DNA of 64,000 nt from Heliocidaris tuberculata. Lineage: Eukaryota; Echinodermata; Echinoidea; Camarodonta; Echinometridae. Shown here piece after piece: positions 51,701 to 61,928 of the stretch (its first letter is position 1; each line of letters starts with the position of its first letter). The stretch is taken from positions 22,549,981 through 22,613,980 of the forward strand of contig CM046836.1 in assembly GCA_025618425.1 (NCBI GenBank). The letters are read 5' to 3'. Made by a program: the position numbers and the translations under genes. A model generated the notes under the pieces. That model was not told the DNA's origin and ran no database searches. It saw only the letters and a list, made by a program, of their open reading frames with translations.

Positions 51701-54077
51701 TTAAGGCCAATGTCCATATGTCCACTTCTAACAAATAGCATTTTGATATGTTATCAGTGTAGATTTATCAGTGCAGTGTTTGACTAATCCAATAGCATAG
51801 TATGGACAAAGTGAATGCAATTCTATAGCCCAAACCAGTGGCGTTTTAAGGGTTTACGGCGCCCGGGGTAAAGAGTAGGTCTGAAGTTGCGCCCCTTCTC
51901 CTCTGCCCAGTTTAAAAAAAACCTAGATTGATTCCAACTTTTAATCAAGAAATCATGTCCCCACGTAAAGATGATACTTGATGCATTAAACTTTTGATTG
52001 GTAGACAAAGATTGGTAAATAAAGATACAAGCGAAGGAGCAAAACGACCGAGCGTTAGATTTCCCCCAGTTTCAATGTGAGAAAACACTTTCTTTTGCAT
52101 TTTACCCGTAGGAAATTTTTGAAAGTGATTACTGCAATGAAGCGTTAGATTTTTTTTCTTCAAATTATTATCCTCGTCTTCCTATAGGCGTATATGCCTA
52201 GCGCCTATTCGGGCGCAAAAATTAGCCAAAATCCTTCAGAGATATATGCAAGGAATTCAGCAAGACAACCGAAGTTAAGGATTTCTTTCTAATGTTGAAC
52301 TTTGAAAATGCTGCTTTTATAGGGCCTACACTTTATAATGCTATATCGGGGGCGCAAAATTAACAAGATCCTGAAAAATCCTTTGCGAGGGAGCCAACGT
52401 GGAAAATGTTCGCATTTCAAAACCCTTTAGAAAATACTATTTTTATGTACTTTACACTGAATATAATCCTCAAGAACCACAATCAGTGCAGCAAGGAGCA
52501 CACGCGCCCTCTCCCCCTTTCGATTTCGCCTCTGGCACAAATATTGTACTGAATTGTTGATAGCCTATTAAAACTCGGCTCAGACAGGCGTCTTTTGCTG
52601 ACGCTGTAGGACCGCGTCAGTGACATTTGCGCGTCATGAAACAATTATATCGTTTAAAAGTGATTGCATAATGAACAGAGCAAATAATACTTTCAATAAA
52701 TGAGATGAGATAATTGCCTTCGTAGACTCGGTTGGCGCAGGTCTCATGGTACTGACGTAATCGAAATGACGCCTCGCGTGAGCTGGGCTTTAGTAACCTT
52801 CATACTCATGATAAGCTTACATAGGAAATAACGCTTTCTAAATGACGCCTCGTTTCCATGCAAAGCGCGTTACGAGTGCGGTCCTCAATTAAAATTAACA
52901 CCCTGCATATACGTGTATGTTCATATCTGCACGAAAAGAGTTAAAGGAAACCTCATCCCAATAAATAAAGACAGTTATTCTGAGAGATTTATTGTATTTT
53001 TAACACGTCAACTCACAAGATACCCCACCAAAGTGTACGAGAGAGGTAAAAATTAAAATATTCTTAACGTAATGTAAAGTTTCTCAGCACGACATGGGCA
53101 TCTCCATTTTCTTTAGACGTATACTAAGCGAAGTCGATTAGCAAATTAACTTATTCAAATTTATGGATGCTTCCTTCCGGAGTGTCTGTGGTGCTGAAGT
53201 ATTTCATTCACCTGACATGATCTTTTGTACTATTATTGTCAGAAGGCAAATTGCATAAATACGTTGTGGCTCTTGCGGGGTGAAGGTTTCGCATAAATAG
53301 AACTGGGGCCCGTTGCACAAAACTTGCATTTAAACGCAACTCAGGAAAATCAAACGCAACTTTATTTTCAGCCAATCAGAAGTGCGCATTAAGGACTTGC
53401 GTTTGATTTTTAGGAGTTGCGATTAAACGCAAGTTTTGTGAAACGGGCCCTTGATTTGTCAACTGCTATATTTTGTTGTTTTAGATAAAGGAGTTACATT
53501 ATTTTCCCTCTTTAAATATTTCCCACCAAATATTATTTTTGCCTTCTCATCTTGAATTTTCCCTCATTGAAAAGTAGAGGTTTTGTTATTGAATTGAAAT
53601 GTCTCTCTAGCTCTGACTATAAAGCTTGGCCCATGACATGTACAACTTTGCCTGACACGTCACATTATTAAGAAAATGGCAGCGCCCATGTCACGCTAAC
53701 AGATCTTACAATATACCAAGAATATCTTCATTTATACATCTCTTGTGCATGTTCGTAAGGAATAATGCAGATCAATAGGCAGGAACTAAATTTACCTTTC
53801 TTCATAACTACATTTATTTCTTGGGGTGAGGTTTTCTTTAATCACTGAAAAAAAAACCCCACTGTATTATTGTGACCAACTTACTTATGAATAAACCCAC
53901 TGTAAAGAAGAGGCCAAGTGTGATACCCAGGTCCGCTGAAGTCATCGGTATGGACTTTGAGATATCGCCCAATAAGACCCCCATGGCCTTGACAAGCCCG
54001 ACTCTGAAACAGGACAGGATGAACATGAGTAGGACGACTGGAAACCAGGGACGCCAAACTATCCTGCACCACTCCAT
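48745..54077 (-). CDS. Monocarboxylate-transporter-like (SLC16, MFS) protein, partial gene model
   Basis: Minus strand. Exon a 54077-53885 encodes MEWCRIVWRPWFPVVLLMFI and a second hydrophobic helix (TM1-2). Exon b 51528-51385 encodes PIVGGLYHRITRPRLLLVVA and another helix. Exon c starts at 50141 with GIGHSTILIVCMAALASLAG. It then has LLYGLSSCGHSVGMVLFPFL, DWRGVLLILGGLLLNAIPGA, a hydrophilic loop of about 100 residues (Ser/Asp-rich) between TM6 and TM7, and the second helix bundle ending ICGFLLGGYLTG-like. Introns seen are all phase 1. The layout, with a long central loop, fits SLC16: proton-linked or facilitated transport of monocarboxylates or related solutes at a membrane. The substrate cannot be told. 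The frame stays open past GGYLTG to a stop at 48745, but that tail is not transporter-like. A donor (ACAG|GTGTGA) at 49131/49130 is a better exon end. The final exon is unidentified. Confidence 0.78.
49131..50141 (-). CDS. MCT-like gene, exon c (main body)
   Basis: The acceptor is ATTTCAG|GA. It encodes about 337 aa from GIGHSTIL to GGYLTG. It covers most of the first helix bundle, the central loop and TM7-11. RWKxK-like charged turns are replaced by IPRALQRGISQRN in the second bundle. Confidence 0.8.
50400..52550. repeat. Two diverged copies of a GTGGCG...GCGCCCGGGG repeat in MCT introns
   Basis: One copy starts near 50410 (GTGGCGTATCTAGGTATTAT, then GGCGCCCGGGGCA) and ends near 51132 (GCCCTACGCCACTGG). 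The other starts near 51838 (AGTGGCGTTTTAAGGGTTTA, then GGCGCCCGGGGTA) and ends near 52540. Shared inner parts include GAAGTTGCG, AGCGAGGGAGCAAAG against AGCGAAGGAGCAAAA, and GAGCGTTAG. They sit on either side of exon b. Class unknown. Confidence 0.6.
51385..51528 (-). CDS. MCT-like gene, exon b
   Basis: The acceptor is CTCTCAG|CA and the donor is TCCG|GTGAGA. It encodes PIVGGLYHRITRPRLLLVVA, then SSSILLASTATVNIQLAICF. GLYHR-x-x-x-R fits the short TM2-TM3 loop of MFS transporters. Phase 1 at both ends. Confidence 0.8.
52569..52792. mobile_element. MITE-like element with TAAAACTCGGCTCA ends
   Basis: TAAAACTCGGCTCAGACAGG at the left is a near inverse of CGCGTGAGCTGGGCTTTA at the right, about 24 bp with a few mismatches. 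GACGC motifs are frequent inside. No ORF. Confidence 0.55.
53306..53450. mobile_element. MITE with GGGCCCGTT ends
   Basis: GGGCCCGTTGCACAAAACTT at the left pairs with AAGTTTTGTGAAACGGGCCC at the right, and AAACGCAACTCAGGAAAATC pairs with ATTTTTAGGAGTTGCGATTA. The interior keeps AGCCAATCAGAAG, like the 38591 element, so the two may be distant relatives. Confidence 0.8.
53885..54077 (-). CDS. MCT-like gene, exon a (TM1-2)
   Basis: The start Met at 54077 is chosen because the sequence turns transporter-like right there; the frame is open further upstream (to 54239) but reads as low-complexity (TNQLTNQPTN). The exon ends before the donor A|GTAAGT. Confidence 0.75.
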
Positions 54078-54399
54078 TTCCAGAGAACTTGATGAAGTTC
54101 GTAGGTGATTCAATGACTTGTATTGGTGGTTGGTTGGTTGGTTGGTGAGTTGGTTGGTTTGTTTTATTTTCCGTATAAAAAGATCATCAGTACACTGCAC
54201 ACACTTATAAATATACATGTACAAGAATATAAAAATCAAGAATTAAATTAAGAATTAACACAAAACAAGATGAATGCTGTTGCGTCTCCTATATGCCTCC
54301 GCATAAATTCAGTTGATGGCTCAAACTGTTCTTGAAATATTGTGATAACCTGATTGAAAAGCCTATAATTACATGTTAATTGACCTCTTTGACATTTGA

Positions 54400-54910
54400 C
54401 CTTACACCTTATAACCCAAAAGCCTGATCTCTTTATTTCCTCCTAGTCATGAACACAAAATAGTTGAGATATGTGATAGCAAAGGTAAAAAAAAAAACAA
54501 AAAAACAAAAAACATTAATTTCACATACATCTGTATAATGACCTCTGTGATCGGTCACCTTTGATTTACGTGAACAAAAATCTAATCAGTTCGTCTCATT
54601 ATGGTGATGCATACTAGTTCCAAGTTTGAAGTTAATGGATCAAATGGTTCTGGAGATATCACCTTAAGGCTAAAACCTGCAATTTCAGAATTGACATCTA
54701 TGACCTTTGACCTTTGACCTATGTATCCCAAAATCTAATCAAATCCTCTTTCTATGGTGATACATACTAGTACCAAGTTTGAAGTTTATACCTCAAATGG
54801 TTCTTGAGATTTCGCGTTAACAAAGCTAACACCTGCAATTTCAGAAATTGACCTGTGACCTTTGACCTACATGCCCTAAAATCTAATCAGATCCTCTTCC
54901 TATGGTGATA
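54400..54910. repeat. TGACCTTTGACC satellite-like array
   Basis: About three degenerate units of roughly 155 bp. Each has a TGACCTTTGACCT-type run, AAAATCTAATCA, CTATGGTGATACATACTAGT, CCAAGTTTGAAGTT, AATGGTTCT and CACCTGCAATTTCAGAA. No coding meaning. Confidence 0.8.
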
Positions 54911-55083
54911 TACCACTGAACTCTATGGCGTGTTACAACCCCTTCCCGATAGAAATTTTTGTAAGTTTTTATATTTTTGTAATGTACACCCATAACTCTT
55001 CCTTCTGACAAAATTTGGTCCGTGGGCCTTAAGGGGAAAAATTTGCCCCAATTTTTAGGGGCGGTCTGACAACCCATCCCGAC

Positions 55084-55297
55084 GGAAAATTTTGTCAGTT
55101 TTGGTGTTTCGGGTAATGTATAGTCATACACCTTCCTTCTTACAAATTTTGGCGCGTATTTTAGATGGGTTGAAATTGACCCGACTTTGGGGAAAATTTT
55201 GTCAGTTTTGGTGTTTCGGGTAATGTATAGTCATACACCTTCCTTCTTACAAATTTTGGCGCGTATTTTAGATGGGTTGAAATTGACCTGGGGGTCA
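55084..55297. repeat. 107-bp perfect tandem duplication
   Basis: GGAAAATTTTGTCAGTTTTG begins at 55084 and again at 55191; the first 97 bp are identical by eye. A related but diverged unit precedes it (near 54950-55080). Confidence 0.9.
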
Positions 55298-55347
55298 AAC
55301 CCGGTGGCTTCGTTCAAGCTGACAAGCTTTTTGTGAATGACTGAATA

Positions 55348-55975
55348 TTAGTCATTAAAATTAAAATCTATTCCATCAACCCCAAGTGATTTCTTATTCT
55401 TTAAGCGGTAAATTTCTTTCATGACATCAGACTCTGAAACTCTGGGAAGAAAGGAGGCATTATTCGTAGTAAAATCTGAAATTTCAAATTCGTCGTTAGT
55501 AATACATTCATTGTTTTTAGTTTTATTCATTTGATTTCCGATATTGACAAATGTTCGTTAAAATCGTTAGCTAACCTTCTACATTCCTTTAAAGGAAAAG
55601 TTTTTTTTTTTTTTGTTTTTTTTTTTGTTGTTCAGACGCCAGGAAAAGGAACGCACCTGTCCAATGACTGCGATCGATATCGCCGATGGATAGGTTAACA
55701 CCTAGCTCTTTTCATGCAATATCAGGTGTGATTTGGTCAGTGTTTTCCCCCTTGGTTTCAGGGATTCCGAAAATCCTGATATAGTTCCTTCGGGAGTATT
55801 GTTTAGCAGCATTTGACTGCTTTTTTAGAGTCTTGATCTTCTCGGCTTGATGAGATATGTGTTTATTCATGTCATTTATGATTGTTGATTTCGAATCATT
55901 GTCAATTTGAGGTGCTAGGATTCTAGACTCATTTCGCTCATTTAGATTCGACAATCTAACCACTTCTTCTTTCAA
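55348..55975 (-). pseudogene. LINE fragments: ORF1-like piece and start of the RT
   Basis: On the minus strand, 55975-55712 reads a coiled-coil-like stretch and then QYSRRNYIRIFGIPETKGEN, matching the start of the RNA-binding fold of L1-type ORF1 proteins (RRNNIRIxGIPE). Further on, 55530-55348 reads SESDVMKEIYRLKNKKSLGV and DGI, the conserved block before RT motif 1. The pieces are in LINE order but most of ORF2 is gone. They could also be two different LINEs. Confidence 0.65.
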
Positions 55976-56100
55976 ATCTTTTATTTCTTCTCTTATTACA
56001 AGCTGAACTATTTTTGTTGTTGTTGTTTTAAAAATTCATCATGTTGTAGAACTTCTTTTACCAAACAAGTCATTTCACTAGGTTCTGTCGATTGAGAATT

Positions 56101-56229
56101 CTTCATCTGCTATCAATGGTAACTACCATGGTAACGTCACTCAACAGCCAATCAAAATCAAGGTTTCCATGGGAGTTACCATTGATAGCAAAGTTACCGT
56201 TAATGGTAAGTTTTATGCAACGGGGCCCT
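56101..56229. mobile_element. Relative of the CTGGGCCCCGTTGCAT MITE, left end lost
   Basis: ACTCAACAGCCAATCAAAAT, TTTCCATGGGAGTTACCA and TTTTATGCAACGGGGCCC match 38625-38707. The left terminus is replaced, but GCTATCAATGGTAACTACC and its inverse GGAGTTACCATTGATAGC still form an inner stem. Confidence 0.75.
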
Positions 56230-56436
56230 GGATGTTCCCTGGGGTCAACAGAATACAACAAATGCGTTTCCCTTACATATTTCACTATCCAGATGTTTCA
56301 AACGGTAATATATCGACATATTCTCGAGAAGGGTGACGAGGGTGATGTACTAGGTGTTAAAAAAAAAAACAACATTGGACACTTTTGATCGTTAATAACT
56401 AAAAATTTATAACTCGTATCAGACTGAGGTTTTTAT

Positions 56437-56905
56437 ATTGCAAAGTTGAAGGATGTAAAATTTATTTGGAGCAAATTTTATTACATTTCTCTGAACACTT
56501 TTCTTAAAATATTGCCCTGAATATTAAATGAGATTTTCACTTAACACCCCCCCCCCCAAACCAAGGCCACAAAATCTGAGTGTATCACTAATTAATTCAG
56601 AACACAACAACAATGCACTGTGTGTTGGAGCTGTTGTTTCTGCTAACCTTTTGCTGTTCAGTAGGCCTATCATTAATGCTACATGACTCTGGGTTAAAAG
56701 GTGTGTTGGAATTTCAGCTGCAATGCACAATGGCAATTTTTGTTTGCTGAATTGATTAATGATACACACATATTTTGTGGCCTTGATTTTTCAAAAAATT
56801 GAAAAATCTAATTAAATATTAAAAACAACATTTTAAAAAAGAAGTATTCAGAGAAAGTTCATGAAACTAGATTCCAATAAATTTTACATCCTTCAACTTT
56901 ATTAT
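56437..56905. mobile_element. Palindromic MITE of about 470 bp
   Basis: GCAAAGTTGAAGGATGTAAA at the left is the inverse of TTTACATCCTTCAACTTT at the right. Pairing runs inward through AAGGCCACAAAATCTG, GTGTATCACTAATTAATTCA and GCTACATGAC, to a centre near 56670. A C tract (56547-56558) interrupts one arm. Confidence 0.82.
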
Positions 56906-57830
56906 TTATTTCATTTTTTTGCAGTCTGTTGATTCATATTTCACATTTACAATGTGTTTTTACAGTATAAATGGTACAAACAAGATAAATGGTACAAACA
57001 AACAAGAGATATAATTATTGTCAGAGAAAATAAAAGGTGAGTACCTCGTATCAATGCGTTTGCATGCAATATTAATTGAACAGACTGGACTAGAATAAAA
57101 GTGAAATACTGAGGAGCCTATAAGGAGAAAGCTACGCTTGTGAGTTATAGGGTCCAAAGAGTACTAAGATTTGTAATAGACTTTGAAAATAGTAGGAAAG
57201 AGTAATGCATGATGACTATATAAATAAAATTATTACGTAGCAGTAAATCAAAATCGCATTCAGAGAAATAGTATTGGATGGCTCTGTCACTTTCATTACA
57301 GCAATAATAATAACAATTCACATTTTTAGGGTAAATAAACATTTTCTCTTCACCGTGGCAATTTTTTGAAGCATATATACAGAAGTGCTGACATGATTTA
57401 TAGCATTATTCTCAATTTTTACCGATGGCTTAACGCAACGCAATGCATAAGAATAGGCACATAAAACAGCAACCACGTATGCACCAATGTAACGGGATTA
57501 TGATGTCAGCATTTCGGCATAAATGAATACAACATTTTATCGATATGCAGAAAAAAAAAAAACCCCATCTCCCAGCACCCAGCGACGAGCCACCTCACCC
57601 GCCCTCAACGAGCTATACTGCACCCCAGAAGTGAGAACAATGGCTACTGAGGCGCAACAACCACAGAACTCCTAAAGACTTTAGGAGTTCTGTGGCAACA
57701 ACTCGCTGCAGACGAGTGAATTGGCCTGTCCCCTGCCACTCGGAGACATAAAATCATAATAAACTGCATAGATGTGGTACGAAAATGGAAAATGGCCTAT
57801 TGAAAAGATTCTTTTGACATCACAACATGT
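56906..57830. other. AT-rich stretch with one perfect hairpin
   Basis: No gene recognised. CCACAGAACTCCTAAAG-A-CTTTAGGAGTTCTGTGG at about 57660-57694 is a perfect 17-bp stem with a one-base centre. An A tract lies near 57551. Confidence 0.5.
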
Positions 57831-59887
57831 CGGCTTCTGCCTGTATGGCATAACCATTTAGAAGAAGAACTTTTAATTTCCGTTTCAATATAAACAATGA
57901 GGTGACTTCAGTAATTTCAGTTGGGAGTTCATTCCAATACTTCGGACCTGAAAATGTAACAGTTTTCTTTGCAAATATTGTTCGAGTTCGTGGCAAATGG
58001 AAAGAGTTACTTTGACTTGTGGGGTATGGGTGGATAGCGTTGTATTATTATTATTTTTTTTTTTTTTACATACAGTGCAGAAACGATCGCAGGTAATTCA
58101 TTTATGTATAATTGATACATGAATATCCCTAAGTTATACACATAAATGTCTGAGATTCGTAAGAGTTTATTCTTTAAAAAAATAATTGGCTAGTATGAGA
58201 GAGAAATCCAGCGTTATTAATATTTATTATGGCCCGTTTTTGAATGATGAGTATCTTGTCAAGTTGAATTTTGGCCCCATTCCCCCAGGCAAGAATTCCG
58301 TAATTGAGATATGGTTAGAGTGGTATACAAGGATAACAAAATTTAGGGAGGGAACTCGTGTTTGAATTTATTTAAGATGCTGTATTTCTGGACAATGATT
58401 TACATAAATAATTGATGTGTACCTTCCACGATAAATCACTGTCAATGTAGATATCAAGAAATTCTGTGGAATCCACCTGGCTTAGCTTTGTATTGTTAAT
58501 TAATATGCTCCCTGGTAGGGATTTTATAGAATTACTGAATACCAGATAATGAGTTTTTTTAACATTCAAAGATAGTTTATTAGTATTTATCCAGGCTTGG
58601 ACCAGTTTCAGTTCATCATTTACAATTTGAAGGAGCATTTGGGGGTTGCGATGTGAAAAGAAAATATGAGAGACGTATGCGAAGAGAATAAATGACAGAA
58701 TTTCAGACGAATTTTGAAAGTCATTTATGTATATAATAAATAACAAGGGACCTAATAAGGAACCTTGAGGAACACCGCAAGATACCGATCGTTGGTAAGA
58801 ATCTTGACTATTTATACTAACGCATTGTTTTCTGTCAGTGTCTCAGTGAGACAAATCCTGAACCACTTCAAAGCCTTCCCTCGAATCTCATAATGGGATA
58901 ATCTCTGCATTAAAATAATATGAATTGATAGTGTCGAAGGCCTTGGAGAAGTCCAGGAAAATTCCGACAGTAAGTGACATGTTGTCAATGGCATGAGCTA
59001 CTTTATCTAAAAACATAAGTATTGCATGTGTTGTGGAATGTTTCTGTCTAAAACCAAATTGATTATCAGACAGAATATTGAAATCAACAAGAAATTTCAT
59101 TGTTCGTGAATAAATGAGTTTTTAAAGTATTTTAGAGAGGGACATTAAAAGGGATATAGGGCGATAATTACCAAGATCTTGTGTGTACCCTTTCTTAAAG
59201 ATTGGTACGACCTTGGCGATTTTCATCATTTGCGGAACGATACCTTTTTTTATAGATAAATTCAAAAATATGTGTTAAAGGTGATACAATTTCTCCAATT
59301 ATTTCTTTTAAAATGTGATTTGTGATACCGTCGAATCCTGCACCTTTTAGAATTTCAAAGTTATTTACTATATCTATTACCTCATGTTCTAAGATTGGGG
59401 TGAAGAATAAGGAATGAGGATTTTGCATATTTAAGAAGTATCGAAACTTTAAGTCTGGTACAGGAATACTCTGGGCAAGATTCGGGCCAATATTTACAAA
59501 ATAATTGTTAAATTCCTCTGCTATTGCAAGAGGATCCAAGGTTACTGTTCCATTTACGATAATCCTTGTAATTGGGGTTGATTTATTTTTTGTTTTCAAA
59601 ACGTTATTAATTACCATCCAAGTACATTTGATATCATCTCTATGTAAATTAAATTGCCTCGTAAAATAATTCTTGGCTAGTCGCAATGAGCTTGTTAGAA
59701 TATTACGATAGCGAGAGTATTTGGATTTGGTCTGGACAGTTGGGTTGCTGTTATAATTATAGAACAGATTATTTTCCCTATCAATACATTTCAGGAGAGA
59801 TTTTGTTATCCACGGAAGTTTAGGACACTTTTTATAATTTGTACGAGTATGCTGGCGAATTGGAATAATAGAGTTATAGTAATGCAT
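57830..59887 (-). pseudogene. CR1/Jockey-like LINE reverse transcriptase relic
   Basis: On the minus strand it reads LPWITKSLLKCIDRENNLFY and EFNNYFVNIGPNLAQ (the region between endonuclease and RT), then KGAGFDGITNHILKEI. A shift precedes NYRPISLLMSLSKIL (stop) KLIYSR, then ILSDNQFGFRQKHSTTHAIL, FLDFSKAFDTI, SCGVPQGSLLGPLLFIIYIN, and the catalytic box reading FAYVSHIFF where family members have FADDTNIFF-like. The tail (PKYWNELPTEITEVTS, KRKLKVLLLNGY) ends near 57830. Several frameshifts and stops, and the loss of the Asp pair, show it is dead. Confidence 0.85.
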
Positions 59888-60049
59888 AGTATTTCCATAA
59901 ATTAATCAATGTAAAAACATGTATCATTTGTGTATCATTTATGTATCAACATAAAAACATTTACCAATGTAAAAACAATGTAAAAACCTCAGTCTGATAC
60001 GATGAATAATCTTTGAGTTATATTAACGATCAAAAGTGTTATCCTGATT

Positions 60050-60330
60050 TGGCAATGTTGCTTCAAAGTGACAGGTTTAGTAGTACAACTACAACTCTCC
60101 AAATTTCATATTTTCTCAGTATCTCTAAAGTTGCAGCTTGTCTTCATCTTAGCTCAAGATGTATCATGGGAAAATGTATTTGACACAACATATGTTGAGT
60201 TCACAAGAAGACAAGCAGCATCTTTACTCTTTAGAGATAATGGAGAAAATATGAAATTTTGTGTACAAAACATATTGAGAGTTGTACTGCTAAACCTGCC
60301 ATTTTGAAGAAACATTGCCAATTTGAGGAT
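60050..60330. mobile_element. Palindromic MITE of about 280 bp
   Basis: TGGCAATGTTGCTTCAAAGT and GGTTTAGTAGTACAACT on the left pair with AGTTGTACTGCTAAACC and CATTTTGAAGAAACATTGCC on the right. AATTTCATATTTTCTC pairs with GAGAAAATATGAAATTT. The 79-codon ORF inside (60068-60307) reads through both arms and is not a gene. Confidence 0.8.
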
Positions 60331-60599
60331 CGCCACAGAAAGTAAATTAAGACTTTTCAAACTTTCATAACTTTTTTATTTTGCAACCGATTTTGATGGA
60401 ATGAAAAAAAAATTGCTTCTCTCTACCCTCTCTTTTCATTAACATGAATATTTCCCAAGGTTTCATTCTCCTTAAGTAGCCTACAGGACAATAAGGTCTA
60501 CTGTATTATGGACTCAAGAAGGAAATGGAATTCGAAATCAGCCTTATTTATGGGGAATTTACAAACAAAACAGGTTGGTTAATAACTTGCGAGTTAAAT

Positions 60600-60870
60600 G
60601 GAATGAACATATCACGAATCGGGTTGTCCATTTTGCGAATTTGAATGCCCGAGCTGTCCTTCCGGCAGTTGCCGATTAATTTGAATGATTCCTACAAACG
60701 TGTTGATGAATTTGAATGATACAAAAGCACAATCCCTTGCTCGAATTAAAAGCTAAATTGAATGACGTAAATATACTTTTGAATGACATGTGACTTGCGG
60801 GAAACGATGTTTTTGCTAAATTCAATGAACAATTTATTACACTGACTTAAAAAAATTGACCGGGAAACCC
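60600..60870 (+). repeat. AATTTGAATGA motif array, copy 1
   Basis: The motif AATTTGAATG or a near variant recurs about six times at irregular 25-40-bp spacing (near 60637, 60677, 60706, 60750, 60776 and 60815). The stretch closes with TTGACCGGGAAA. An inverse relative lies at 63770-63975. Confidence 0.6.
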
Positions 60871-61886
60871 TTTAGTAACTGAACATAATAATCAAGTAAG
60901 TCATTGTAAAGGTTGAGTCCCAACTATAGCAGGTAATAATGAGGATAAGAATGTTTTCATTTTCCCCTCCTTTTGTAGGTGGTTATCGATATAGCCAGTA
61001 ACAAAAACACTTGGTAACTATTCTTTTTTTCAAGAGTAACATTTGTGGGGAATCAGTTATTTCGATTATTTCCAAAGAAGTGACAAAACGAGGCATTTTT
61101 CGTAATTTCAAGGCATGCATATTTCTTTAAAGAAAAATGTGAGTATCGTCACTTTTATCGGCTAGTGGGGACTGAGCCTTAGTCATGAACTATAATCCGA
61201 TATCATACACCTTTTTAGCTTCCATGTGAAGCTTTACAGAGACACAGAATTATGTTATGTTGAAAAATAGGTTTACGATGTTTGGGAACATAGATTTCAT
61301 CAGTTGATCTGTTAGCATACTTATGAATATCCGAAACACTTTGGAAAAGGCCGCAGAACTGAGTAGGTAATTGTGTGTTTAAACGTTTATATAATAAGGT
61401 ACACTGCTGAGGTCCATATTTATATCTTGAATGCGAAGCAACTGAAGAGATTTGTATAAAGGATTAACTATGAATACTGACCTTTTTGTTAAGGGTATAC
61501 TCACTTTTGCTTGATACTGTACATGGATCACCCGTGGCCAGCTGGATATATATTGCCCCCGAACGCCAAGTAATAGATAAGCCACTGGGTGAAACACTAT
61601 AAACCAGGCAATTTACCTTGATGCATACATGTATTTGCCTCTTTCCAAATTGCATAGTGATTCATATTATAATATACATTCACAGTTTATGTGTTTATGT
61701 AGTCCTAGCGCAGATTACCATGATTACAGTAAGGTTGAACTTAATAACTCTTGTGCGGAGTCAATTATGCGAGCACAAGCAAAATGGCTGGCGACATGCG
61801 CTATAATATGTGAATGTAAACAATGGTAAAGAAGATGGTCGAAATAATGGAATGCACTGAAAATTTATCCAGGGTTTGTGACAATG

Positions 61887-61928
<42 letters not shown>

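Larger units (their letters stand above)
56370..60070. repeat. Inverted pair enclosing a MITE and the LINE relic
   Basis: CACTTTTGATCGTTAATAAC and CGTATCAGACTGAGGTTTTT (56382-56438) are the inverse of AAAAACCTCAGTCTGATACG and TTAACGATCAAAAGTG (59983-60039). The arms are about 65 bp and lie 3.5 kb apart. The LINE relic and the 56437-56905 MITE lie between them. Confidence 0.75.

Noticed and set aside
60068..60307. 79-codon ORF
   Set aside because: It spans both arms of a palindromic MITE, so the reading frame is a chance product of the inverted repeat.
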